DNA of 64,000 bases from Sipunculus nudus (Eukaryota; Annelida; Sipuncula; Golfingiida; Sipunculidae): contig CM049313.1 of assembly GCA_026874595.1 (NCBI GenBank), positions 69,868,659 to 69,932,658 on the forward strand, given 5' to 3'. The notes under the pieces are model-generated. The model searched no databases. It was not told the origin of the DNA and saw only the letters and a list, made by a program, of their open reading frames with translations. Shown piece after piece: positions 46,985 to 59,319 of the stretch (position 1 is the first letter of the stretch; each line of letters starts with the position of its first letter). A program made the position numbers and the translations under genes.

Positions 46985-49760
46985 ATCATTTTCAATCAAA
47001 CCAAAAATGTTATTCGCTCCCGAGGCAGCGGAAATCTTGCACTTCTAGAGAAGATACTTGGGATTTAGGTAGTACTTGTAGGCTTGTATAGATAAAACGC
47101 TGGGTAAAGAGCGTAAAAATGTTTAAGCAGGTGCGTTTTTAATTGTCCTCGGCATATATATAGTACGATATTAATTTCTGATTTAAACTTTAAGTTGTTA
47201 ACCACTTAAATAAAAGTCACATCTGGTCCATAAAGTAATAACGTTAGCTATACATCATTTCCTTGAGCCTGCACACTCTGCGTGCTGGTATGATAATTCT
47301 GTAAAAAAAAATCCAATTTTTCCAAGTTTCTTTCGGAAGTCAATTCGACAAACGACACAAAAAGGCACACCATGCATTTGCAGGATGCGAGATGCATTTG
47401 CTGTTTATGTACAGCGATATCGTTTTGATAGTATAGACGGCCATAATGGCGCAGTTCTCAACATGGCTAGTTTCACGACTCAAAGTATATAATATCTCCT
47501 ATCGTTTCGATTAAAATGTCTGACTCGAACTTTTATGGCCAACAGCGTTAGAAGAACCAGCGCTACCGGTGCCATTCTTGGTCCAATGTTTAACCACCTT
47601 ACAATCTTATTCCAGGCCACTGGAATCATTTGTTTACTGGAACGGGACTGTTTTCAGGGGAGATATACCGTGCAGATATATGTTTAGACAAAAACAAGGG
47701 CTATTTCGGCGAGATGATAGCTGGACCACGTGATCAGTAAGCCTAACTTTGTTGAATCGTAAATTTATGTATGAGTTTGTCCGTTTTGTTTGTAAACATA
47801 GCTAAAGAACGTGACGGCATCTAACGACTGAGTATTCCCCAACGGCCTGCCACTTGTGAAGAGAGCACTACCTGCAGTGCATTTGATATGTAGACGTTAG
47901 AGGGTATTAATAAGCAATGGAATTTCAGGACCACCTACGTTTATCAAGAGCATGAGATTCCATAATGTAGTAAATTGCGCCATAAGGCGTTGTATTATTT
48001 ACTTTACCTTGGTTACGTCATTTTTGTAAAACACTAATCATTCCTCTCATATTCTTTTATAAGAGCGTGACATGTTCAAACACTGTAGATCAAATTAAAA
48101 TGAAGAAACATTTAATGACACAAACAAAGGGCATTCCTGTCCGCATAAGTCATTGCATGGTAGTATTATTAAGCAATAAAAGAATACACATTTGAGCCTA
48201 ATCTTTAGAGACGGACTGTACTTCAGTTGAATAGTATTTTAAAAGTAAGCAATGACATTTTGGATAAGATACATTAATATTATTTTCAAGAAATACCAAG
48301 TAGCCACAGAAATTGCCTTGTAAAATCCTTTTATTGTTGTTTAAAGTAATACCGTGTATGGTTATCCGCGCCCTCTACTGGTCATTATCGAAATAAATGT
48401 TTTCAAGTGCATGAGAGCCTGGTGCTTTTATCATTCTTTTCTATGTCCTCACATAATGACAGCTGAATGGTGGGCCATTTGATAAATATAGTATACTTAC
48501 ACTGCAGGTAACTAAAAATGTGATTCAAGCTCCAGTTGAATAACAATAATGAAAAAAAAAATAGTTTTAAGCTTGAACACTTAAAGGTATACTCATTTGT
48601 AGCGGAAACAACGACTGTCATATATTCACAAATGTGGCTTCGGCACTTATGTTTGCCTTGCTAAATAGGGAAAACGGATAAAGGTGTGAAAAAGTATAAA
48701 ACTGCATATTATATAGAAATGAATTAATTCTCTTGTGTCCTGTGTAGTTAATAAACCTTTATATATCATCAAGGTCTTCTAATATCGTTTCATTATCAAA
48801 GCAACCCCGTAAAAAAGTGTGTTGAATTGATCCGCCATCTGCGTAAACATCATGTGATTTCACATATGATATTTTTTACCTTCGTCTCAGCAATCGAAAG
48901 CACGTGTATAGTCTATCACACTGACACAAGGTGGCGCTTTTTTTATTCATTCTGTAGTAAACTTGTGCACTTATGGTGCAGCATCGACTGTCCACCGGCT
49001 GTTAACACTAACTATTTCAAAAGCTGTTGCAGTTGACATCGTGCATGAAACTTTGTAGACTCATTTATCGTGTAATGAATATTTTAAAAAACATAAGCTT
49101 TTTGCAGGCCTACTTTGTGCAGGCTGAAATGGTCTTTTCCGCTTTTTTCAAAGAATAACTGATAAAGTACTATTTATATTGTGGCTTTCATATTAAAGTT
49201 AATAATTCCTTAAAGAAGGGGAATAAAATGGTATGAATTCGGTTTTAATTTCCTCAAGATGGCGTCTTCAAGGAACTTCATATTTTGTCAATCCCAAAAT
49301 TTGATAATTTGATGTGTTTGCCTGCATGATGAAACGTCTGATACCTGCTATGCAGCCTCCGGCCTTTAATTTCACGGAAATACTGATCATATAACTGCAT
49401 GCACGAGCACTATTTAATTTTGAGCTGAAAGTGGTCTTTTTATATTTTCTGAGATAATTTTAAAAAGTGTTAATATCTTGTCTTTCATATCATAGTTATA
49501 ACAATTCCTCAGAGAAGGGGAGTAAGGTGAGTATGAATTCCGTCTTAATTTACGGACCTCGCGATTGGCAAAATTTCACAATTTTATGTGTTTACATACA
49601 TGACATTATGTCTGTTAGCATTTATCTCAAGACTTCATGTAAATATTGACCGTTTGACTGCAAAATGAGGTAGAATACTTGGCTACTGTGCATTCCTTGT
49701 GCCGGTATGTTTTCGCCTTTTTACATCTACATTATAACTGACGGTAATATTAAATCGTTG
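46985..49760. other. No gene seen
   Basis: AT-rich intergenic DNA. A single CTCF-like block, CCAGTAGAGGGCGC on the minus strand, lies at 48368-48381. Open frames are short and domain-free. Confidence 0.5.
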
Positions 49761-49768
49761 TCTAGCAG

Positions 49769-50074
49769 ATCCTCTGTGGTCTCGCCTCAGAAAAGCCGGT
49801 GTATGGTCTTGAAAGATACCAAACGTGTCCTATGGGGGTCTTTTTCCATATATCCTATAAATCATGGGGGATTTGTCATTATTTTGGAAACAGTGTCTGT
49901 TGCAACGCCGAACTACGCCAGTGTATCCACTTTTCTGCCGCCACCCGACGTAAATGTCCGTTTTGGGTACTGCAGTGTAGCGGTTTTAATCCTAAAGATA
50001 ACCAGTGTGTCCTAAGGGGTCTTATTATAATTCCCATATGTCCTGAGGGATTTAATTTAGATAACATTATTTAG
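49769..50074 (+). CDS. Candidate cysteine-rich terminal exon, unknown protein
   Basis: An acceptor (TCTAGCAG) is followed by 101 open codons and TAG. The translation has 10 cysteines spaced C-x16-C-x15-C-x7-CC-x6-C-x10-C-x6-C-x9-C-x10-C. Local motifs such as CSGFNPKDNQCV and CPEGFNLD resemble small extracellular Cys modules (EB or EGF-like). The family is not recognised. Upstream exons and a signal peptide were not found. The DNA has internal similarity (GTGTCCTATGGGGGTC against GTGTCCTAAGGGGTC), so the region may have arisen by local duplication. It may be real but lacks support beyond its composition. Confidence 0.35.
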   Translation: MLCGLASEKPVYGLERYQTCPMGVFFHISYKSWGICHYFGNSVCCNAELRQCIHFSAATRRKCPFWVLQCSGFNPKDNQCVLRGLIIIPICPEGFNLDNII

Positions 50075-50079
50075 GGAAT

Positions 50080-52112
50080 TTGAGAAGGGTTTATTTTTAT
50101 AAGAAACTAAGCCAGTGCACCAAGAGGGGTGAACTTGGTCAAATGGGAACCCAATCAGGCGAACGATCCTTTTCGAAACTGCGCCGACCTTTCCAAAAAC
50201 AATAATTGGTAATATGCAAATATAGACATGATAATGATTCCATCTGAGTGAAAGACTTTCCAAAGATCCAGCTGACTTCATTAATATATGAAAGGTACTC
50301 CTCAAACGATTATATAGTAAGGTAGCGTGTTAACCGTTTACTTTTTTCTTAACATAAATATTTGTAATGAAATTTTGGTTTCCTCCATGTACTAATAGAA
50401 AGGTTATAAATGGCTATGCCCAAGACAGGTAACATGAATGGCATGACGAGGCCTGTTAATTTCTTAGTAATCTCTTTAAAATATTATGGTATCTGACAAT
50501 ATTTCGTTCTATAACCGTTTTCTTATCCCTGTACACAAGCGTAAAAGGCTTGCACCGGGCGCGATCAGTGGTGCCAAACATACACATAGCGCACATGCCA
50601 CCTGGTGAGCGAACCGGGCAACTTCACAAATCATGACTCGTCATGCTCCCGGTGTTTTCCCGGTGATTCTTCCTTCGTGTTTCTTCTTCGTGTTTATGTT
50701 TATATATAGCGCGGACGCAAGGTCGGATCTCTGGTCACGCAGTCTTGGTATTGTAAACAGACATGCGAGGACTATGTTTACTCACACAAACATAACAACG
50801 TATAAAACATGTGAACTGGAGATAGTAAGCCTGCATGTGCCGGGTGGTTTTGCTGGAAGACTTTTGTATCCAGCCAAAATGAGCTGATAACGTGAGATTA
50901 GACACATATTAATGCAAAGGGAAATGAACCTTTAGCACAGATTTTATCTTTCAATAACATGTTTTTATCTTATTTTTATTAAGCATAAAGGATATATATT
51001 ATATTTGAGCAGCCTGCAAAGTTGTCCAGGTATAAAATAATAACTATGTGTTAAAAGTCACCTTTGAGTGTATGCTTGTAATTCCTGGGCCATTTCCTGG
51101 GGCTTTGGGGTCGGTTACCGCTAACCACGGGATTCGTTCGTATCATTCACGGATATGACGTCATCAGTCATATATTCACGTACTCTGGAGTACCTCTTCC
51201 GGATTCTGATATATACAGGTACTTGTAACGGAAGCCCTAAAAAGTTGTAGCGGCCACGTACGATTCTGTGAAGCCGGAGCCGGGAGATGCAGCACGGGTC
51301 TGATTCAGCGTCCGGCAATGTAACCTCTGGTCTGTTCAGTGATGTCTGTATCACCACCGCCCTGAGACATAATGATATCCGGAAGTAGACATGTTGTCTG
51401 GAAATACACCAGGGCAGATATATTGCTAGGGATCAAGCGGTGGGGGCATGTATTTTTTTTATTATTGAGGGCGTGGTATATAAACGACAGAAATATATTT
51501 AGTCAACCCCCGCCATCGTTCGCACCGCTCTTCAGAGACAGCCTAACATTAATATAAAAACACAGTGGGGATAAAAACTATATACACTGGTTTAATTTTC
51601 ATGCAAACCTTGTTCACATATGCTTAGGGCTATGACAATAATTAGACAACATATTTGCTAAAAAAAAAAAAAGCAATATGATTTCTGTAAAAGATGAATC
51701 GCATTCAATGAAATGGTTGAATATGAGTATTGCAAGTATACTGCCAGCATAGTTTTTCGCGTGAGTTCGTCAGAATACATCATTAAATATCATTATATTA
51801 AAATATAAAGGCTTCGGAGCCCACTGATGTTTAGCTTTCTCTTTGAGAAATGACGCAAACTTCATTGCTTAGCCTGTAAAATCCATAGTATTCGGTCTAT
51901 CTGCCTCACAGGAAAACAAGTGTGGTTTTTTTCTCAATCGGGTGTGATTATTAGAAAATGCCAGTTTTTGTTATTTGTAATTTGGAATTGAATATAATAC
52001 AATTCCTTCTAGTAACAACGGTCGGAAGTATATACCTGTATGCTTGATATTCAAATTTATAATCCTATAGAGAGAGGTGAGCTTTGGAATATAACAAGTT
52101 TTTGTATTGCTT

Positions 52113-52173
<61 letters not shown>

Positions 52174-55100
52174 GTGTGTGCTTGAAGTCAGGTAAGGGTT
52201 TCTTTGAACTGTTCATGTAAATATTGATTTCATAATTAGATTATAAACTTCATGTAACTTTGAAAGTGGTGTATCTTTTGCTTCTCAATATATATTTTCA
52301 TGCTTCATACTATGCACGCCTATTGTTTGAGTAAAAATAAAAAAGGCTATAATGTGATCTGAAGTTTCATTAAGCTTTGAAGAAAACTATATTAGGGTAT
52401 AAACATTATCAATTTGGTACGCATGATTCTGTTAATTCAATAATTGGTAAATTTTTGTGTGTAGTGCAGCATGTTTTAAAAGTGGAAAATGGTCAAAATA
52501 CTACATTGAAAAAGCATATTTTGTTTTTTTTTATTTAATGTTCCATATACCGTGTGACGGTTAGAGTCCCTCCCAAACCCACCCCCTCCGGCGCTCACGG
52601 ATCATCGAGCTTCCTATTCTCTTGCAGAAATTCCCCCCCCCCCCCCCGCCCCCCGTCCACACACACCAATACTTTTTTAACGCTTCAAAGCCTTCGTATA
52701 ATGTAGGGATGGGTAACACCTGCAATTTTCGTATATTATAATATACTGCGATATGTAGTACCGCATTGCGTTACGTATCGCGTATTTTTCATTGAATCAT
52801 TTTCTGGTATATACCATACATTAAATATGTTATTAATTTTTTTTATCAAATATAATGACACGTGGGAGGTTTATGCAGATCAGTTTATTTCACACAGTAA
52901 ATATAGCAAAATTATCTACCAAAAGTACTTACTTATTGTTGACAGAACTCGAAGAAAAAAATAAGGTAAGTATTCATAATGTCTTGTATGCCTTGCATAT
53001 AGAAGTAACCTGACAATAATTTCCCACAGAGAGATACATTCTGTGCGCAATTACAGTCATTTATCACCTCTTAAGGCTGCTGGTCTTGGTCAATAATACT
53101 GTTCAACTGATTCTTGATCTTCCTGCAGTTACATTTAGGGTGTAAAGACGGTTATTCTGACACTGTTCGGGTCTTTCTTCTTTTTCTGTGGCATTTCTTC
53201 ATTCTTCTAGGTACCAATAAGTTATCAAGAAGAAAATCAAACTCTCGGGACAGAGGGTCACGGACCTTCGATCAAAGATATGTATTTTTTACTACAACAG
53301 ATCAGTTTCGGTCGTGTTTGAAAAATATCGTTTTTTATAGTATATAAATATACAAGGTAAGAACATTAACTCGATTGTTTGTTAAAGAAAATAAATGAAT
53401 ATGCGCAGACAAAAATTGCACGATGTCCTCATTTTTTTTCATATTGGCTGTCGGAAGAGAAAATAAGGATATTTAATATGCATATATACATTCTCCCGGG
53501 ATCCTCGGGCCAGCCGTGTTGTATGAAACCCTACCCTTGACGAGGGTTGTCCGGGGGTTCCGTACACAAACACAAGTTACAGCTCCTGCAGTGTAAACAC
53601 GTAACATATATGTACTGGAAGTTGTTGCACCTGTCGCCTTGGTTAGCACAGCAAGTATGGAGGAGTTGTAGCGGGGACCAGCTGTCCTGTGTCCTCCACT
53701 AACCGGGGGCCGTCAACAAGCTCAAACTGCTAACACTGCATTTTACAACTAGATCACAGTTTGAAAATGTATAATCTTGACTTCTGTTTGGAGAGTTTAT
53801 GTTGTACTATATTCAGTAAAGCGACTTCACAAAAAATTAAATGATATAACAACAGAGAAAAAAAGCATTAACGACACCAGATGAAAAGTAAGCTTTCCGT
53901 TCCGTCCATCTCATTTATGGAAATATCACGCATAAAAGGAGCGTAGCAAAGAATGTAGGTTGTTATCTGCTTTTAGGGTAAGTACTATTTATCTGCCGAA
54001 TAAAAGCGAATAGACATATAAAACTACCGTTGTATTTTGATACACATGGATATGAAACAAAAATATTTGTGTATACTTATTTACGTTTGACCTGGTATAT
54101 TTTATGCGAAATGACGTTCCACTGCATTCAATGTGCAGGTAAATAGGCCTTTTAACCCGAAGCCAGACCTGTATCAGATGCTGGTTAAATAAATCATTAT
54201 GAGGAGTGTCTGAGCAGTAATTATACCAGACCTAATGCAAAAATGCCTATAATTATTTCGTGTATGAATTCTGACATGATTTTCAATTTTTATGATTTAT
54301 TAAATGTTTTGCGGCATGTTTAACGTATTTTTTGCAAGTTTTTCTTGTTATTCAAGTCCAAATGCATGAAATCCTCGAAATTAACAGAACCACACCAATT
54401 ATTCAATCCATATGAACACTTGTAAAATTTTAAATAGCCCCATATCGTTTTTAGTTTCAACTCTCGAACTGCGCCGTATGAATTCAGTGCTGTCGCAGCA
54501 TGGTTCTTGCTGGCTCAACAGACAATAATACTGGCTGCTGTGATATGGTGTTAACTCGAGCATTCATGTGAAACATTATGTCTGCGGCTGTTTGACACAC
54601 AAGCAATCATTAGTAATGTTGAGGAATTCACAAACACAAGACCGAGGTGGATTCCCCCAGCTCCGTAACATAATCCGCAGCACCAGGCCCCCGACAGGGT
54701 GTGAATTATATTGTGTCCTTGTGGATGAACCATAACCGCTTAATTTATCCTGACACTCGACTAAACTAATGTTCACGTCGTTTCCCCAAAGGTCTGAGCG
54801 TGGTTGGGGCCACTGGCATCTTTGGGATTCCATATACATCAAGTTAAAGGATGTGTATACACACAACGCCGTCTGCCAGGGAACCCGCGTATATCTCCTA
54901 TAGGGGTTTGTACTTAAACCCGATTCCTTGCTACAGATGTCTGAGTCTTTTGGTTTTCCCAGTGGAAGCGTTGTGACTGATCTGTAAGTCTGGGCTTGCG
55001 GGTTTTAGGAGAGAAAAGCGGCAAAAGCCACCCCCTGCAATCGTAAAGTATCAGACCGCTCACTGACACTGTCCACGGCAGACCTGTTGGAATATAGCCG

Positions 55101-56058
55101 CATCATAAACGTTCTCAAGGCACTGAGATTATGGGCGGGAAAAGCATCTATAAGAGGTCCTTTGGCGAAATGAACAAGTGATCACTAGACAAGGCGATCA
55201 AAGTGAGTTCACAATCTATAATTAATTGAAATGGCAATAATTATGATATAAAAAAAAAGAAATGTAAGCTTTAGTATGATGTTACATTGTGGTAATGTCT
55301 TAATATGTGTTCTGGTTTCTCTTGTATATCCTTTTTTAAATATATACCATCTCCGTTTACAAATATTAATTATTAAACATAACAATGCGTTACTCAAAGT
55401 TAAAGGTTAATCATAAAAAATTAGCATGAAATAATTAAAATTATTAGGTGATGTATCAATTGATATATTAAAAAAAGAAATGAGTTAATAGTCGATCGAT
55501 CATCACGAAAAAAAATTCTTGTCTCTGGTTTCATTAATTAATTTAAATAAAATAAAGGGCCTACCCTTTCATGGATAGGCTAACCTCCTTGCATACCACG
55601 TGTATGTTTGATGTCGACGAATAAATAAATGTCTGTTAAGAATATTCCGATGGAAAAACTCTGAAGTGTATTAAACAACACTCTCTAACAATGGCGTCGA
55701 CCGATACTTGACAGATTCTGTTTCCTCTGTTTTGCTGGGGGATTATGGTTCTTTGTCACCATCGCGGTAACGTAAGAAATTGGGGAGTGTTGTTCCCCTC
55801 GGCATTTAGGAGTCATGTTACAACGTGTGTTTATCATACCCAGATGAAGACGGATGAAAAATGACCTGTAATCCAGAAACGCCCTGCCTTAAGGATCACA
55901 ACGGACGGGTGTGTGGATATCTCCTCTCAAAAGCTGACAAAAACAGAAGAAATGAATCCTTGCAGAAAGTGAAGTTTATAATGTCATTATTAAACAAAAT
56001 TGTATAACACACCCAAATATACAGAAAACACGTTGAACACACCCATTTATGATTATAA

Positions 56059-56110
<52 letters not shown>

Positions 56111-56820
56111 TAATAATAGTAATAATAAAAATAATAATAATAATAAATATAATTAGTATAATATAACCAGAACGCTTAAAGAGAGCGTATACCCTCTCCA
56201 GATATGGATTTTTTAAGATCAACACCTGATATTATCGAACAATTATTACTTTAAATATCTATTTCTCCACATTTTTTTTTAAGCGTCTTGAAATTTTGAT
56301 ATATCATATACACAAACAGGTACAAGGATTTCCGGCCACCTCCATTTGACTAACCTCCCCTTGTCACACAATCCATCTCCAATCCGTCTTTTTACATGAC
56401 CTTTTTTGAGATTTTGCACCAAAATACACTAAATAGAATTACATACAAACGAACGAAAGTTCAATCAGCGTGACTATCTGGATATGAATGACTTCGAAAA
56501 TAAATTATCGATTCATATCAGCACGATCTACTATATAAAATGTATTGATATGATATATGAAGAGATACAAAACAGACGACCAGTAGGTAAACTATAGCCT
56601 GCGGTATACGATAATTTTATCAGAAGCGGCAATTGATTATTTACGTGTTGTGTGCCGGACTACTGTGGTGGCTCATCCTGTTCGAGCCCGTTTCACGGTT
56701 ATATCTGCAAGGCCAAGGTTTCATAGGCCAGGAGTAATTAAGAATTAGTCAGATATCTATGGCTAGAATAATCAACTGACTGGTTTTTCATTAAGAAAAT
56801 AAAAAAAAAAGTAATAATGG
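50080..56820. other. No gene recognised; scattered GC-richer islands and microsatellites
   Basis: GC-richer patches near 51110-51350 (with TGACGTCA at 51156-51163), 53500-53720, 54640-54900 and 55000-55160 stand out from AT-rich flanks and could be regulatory. Microsatellites are (TA)n at 52112-52165, poly-C at 52630-52655 and (AAT)n at 56060-56150. Confidence 0.45.
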
Positions 56821-56829
56821 GTTCTACAT

Positions 56830-57105
56830 GTAGTCTAGGGGCTGAGCACAGGTCTCAAAGCCGGGAGATCGTGAATTCGAGTTATAGCTGAGGTGGTGCA
56901 GATTTTTCATGGTCGGGCTCCTCAACTATATAGGACAAGCGCTCTGCAGGATTAGTAGGGAGGCTGTTCCCCACGTTCATGTTTCACTGACTAACGAGTG
57001 CGCCTTTCGTGGGTTCGTCGGTGTTATAACCCAGCCATTGGGATGACAAACATGCACTCGGAACCCGCAGGAGTGATACACCAAGCCTGATTGACGCCAG
57101 GATTT
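56830..57105 (+). mobile_element. tRNA-derived SINE
   Basis: The head AGGGGCTGAGCACAGGTCTC resembles a tRNA A-box region, followed by a degenerate B-box. The body (GACAAGCGCTCTGCAGGATTA, GAGTGCGCCTTTCGTGGG) matches the SINEs in SLCO intron 2. Confidence 0.6.
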
Positions 57106-57109
57106 TCGC

Positions 57110-57894
57110 GTGCTAACAACTGTTAAGTAGACCGAACTTTGCAGTAGTACATAGTACTTAGTTACACAAGCATTAAAATGGTAATTAGGCCTACCTCCAC
57201 CATAAAAAAAACTAAAAAAATGTTTAATCAGTAACATTTTCGGGTTAAAGTATCGCAGAGGTTATGTTTTACTGAAACTGTGCAGATACTATACATACAG
57301 AAATGAGCATAATAAACAAGAGATTATATCTATACGTCCCACAGGAGCAAGACCAACTTATTTATTGTCCTAATGTGTTCATTTATTCAAAACATTTAAA
57401 GAGAGAAGTCATTTATGAAAACAGATTTGTAATATTGAATGGGGGGGGGGGGGAGTGAAATTTATGCTTTCACGATGTTTGTATTAATTATTCAAGGCTC
57501 TTGTCGTGGAAGTGTATCGTTCGTTGTTCCCCTAGTAACTTACAATATAGTAAAGCATTTGAATCATAATATCATGCTCCATTTACTCAATTAAATAGTT
57601 TAGAAAATCATCATAGATTCAGTTTAGATTGAAAAAGGACATTTTTTAAAACCTCGTTTATATAATACCAGAAAATAATATTTTGACAAAAGTAAATATA
57701 TCTCATTGGCCTGCATTGGATATGTCTCTGTAAATGTGTTCAGACTATAGAAATTAAATACGTATTTAAAATATCACAGCAAAGTCAGGATGCATGGGTA
57801 CTACATTATAATGCCGTCAATATTTAAAATGGAATAAGTAACGCCATGCGATAACGTGCGCGCATATAAACACGTGACATTATAGGCCTATATA

Positions 57895-57935
<41 letters not shown>

Positions 57936-58028
57936 TCATGATGAATACATTTCAAATTAGACACACAAACATAAATTTACTTTGTACCAAATATCATTAT
58001 ACTATCAACTTGTTTTGGTTTACTTCAG
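57110..58028. other. No coding region seen; (GA)n at 57899-57933
   Basis: AT-rich upstream flank of the CCDC3-like gene, with a G-run near 57441 and a GA microsatellite. TTACTTCAG at its right end is a good splice acceptor. Confidence 0.5.
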
Positions 58029-58050
58029 GTCCAGACGCTCGTCTCCAGCC

Positions 58051-58701
58051 ATGTTGGGTAAGCTGTGCATTTTTACGGCTGTAATTTGTGCCGTGCAGGC
58101 CTGTAGCCCGCCAGCTGGATGGCGCCCAAAGACCATGCGTTCTCGTCTGCGACGCGCTCACCTGGTGCTATACGGAAGAGATGTGGCGCACAAAACAAAT
58201 GGCACCAGGATTACAGTGCATTTTCACGTTTATTGCATACTGAAGAATTCCTTTAACGTCAGTGTTCCGGCCACAATTTCGGTGCAAGAAATGCGACCTG
58301 GAACAATAAGACGCTGTGTGGATAATATACAAGACATGCGCCCTGATCGAGAATTCTTCCTAATCTTGCACAAAAACCGGAACAAAAAGACCAACTTCCG
58401 GTTTATGTCAATAAATGTACAAGGGGCTGTTTTTCCAGCCACTAAGAGGAACACTCAACGGGCGTTAAGAGTTCATGGGGTCAAACTCACGGCTCCTTTG
58501 CCAATAGGAGCCGCTAGGTGGGCACAGGCATTCAGGGGTATGCCGCTCAATCAATGTTCCCGCTTGAGGGGAAATTCAAAGAGGAAAAAACGAAGGCAGA
58601 AGAAAAGGAAAAAGACGAGACGAAGAAGAAAAGGGAAAAGAGGGAAAAAGGGGAAAAAGAACACAAAGAAGAAATTCAGGGGGAGATACAGCTACACGTA
58701 A
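58051..58701 (+). CDS. CCDC3-like secreted protein with a basic C-terminal tail
   Basis: A 216-residue ORF starts at ATG 58051, 22 bp after an acceptor (TTTACTTCAG|G at 58028/58029), so a 5' UTR exon lies upstream. MLGKLCIFTAVICAVQA is a signal peptide; the mature protein begins CSPPAGWRP. The FFLILHKNRN and NVQGAVFPATKRN stretches match the layout of vertebrate CCDC3 (favine), a secreted factor: Cys-x-x-P-x-x-WRP near the N-terminus and a NFQDAIFP-like block. The last 45 residues are almost entirely Lys and Arg where CCDC3 has a coiled coil. The upstream in-frame ATG (57982) would bypass the signal peptide and is disfavoured. Function here is unknown. Confidence 0.6.
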   Translation: MLGKLCIFTAVICAVQACSPPAGWRPKTMRSRLRRAHLVLYGRDVAHKTNGTRITVHFHVYCILKNSFNVSVPATISVQEMRPGTIRRCVDNIQDMRPDREFFLILHKNRNKKTNFRFMSINVQGAVFPATKRNTQRALRVHGVKLTAPLPIGAARWAQAFRGMPLNQCSRLRGNSKRKKRRQKKRKKTRRRRKGKRGKKGKKNTKKKFRGRYSYT

Positions 58702-58973
58702 TCAGACCATTCAACATTTAACGTCATCTGCTGAATGTGACGTAATTTGCTTATTCTGACAACCTTCTCATTTGGGAAGGAAGAACTCGTTTTTTGAAAG
58801 TTACTTGTCAAAATATAAATTTAAATACAAGTATTTGGCATTATGCGTTGATTAGGTGAGGATGGATGGTAACATGGAAATATTTAAACCTGTAGTGATA
58901 ATTTAGATTTCTGTTCTAACACTATTCTGTATATTTATTAATTTGTATTTTTCTGAAGATTAGGAAGTAGTGA

Positions 58974-58979
58974 AATAAA
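58974..58979 (+). terminator. Polyadenylation signal of the CCDC3-like gene
   Basis: AATAAA lies 273 bp after the stop codon. Confidence 0.6.
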
Positions 58980-59319
58980 TTGTATTTCTTCTATGTACCT
59001 CGTTGAGTTAATTTGTATTGGCTTTTAACAGATCGCTGAGCGACTTGTAATTCAATAGCTATACGACTTTATCCAGATATATGTATATCCAAAAATCGGC
59101 ACACATTCTTTGAGTATGAGGTTTACAACTGGCTTTTTTTCATGAACAAGGCCTACAAGCCTAATGCGAACCTGTGCAAAGTTTAGAAGTATGAATGGAT
59201 GTTTATTTTAAAAATTTAATATTGATCCTCCTATGTCCTGCATATCTACCTTAGTCATTATGATTTCAGCAAAATAGACGTTTCTGACCTGCAAGTTTCG
59301 GACTAGGACATTTTAAAAC

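Noticed and set aside
51121-51357. 78-codon minus ORF in a GC-richer patch
   Set aside because: No domain or splice sites. The patch looks more like regulatory DNA with a CRE-like TGACGTCA.
57982-58050. Upstream ATG extending the CCDC3-like ORF by 23 codons
   Set aside because: It lies across a strong splice acceptor and would bury the signal peptide.
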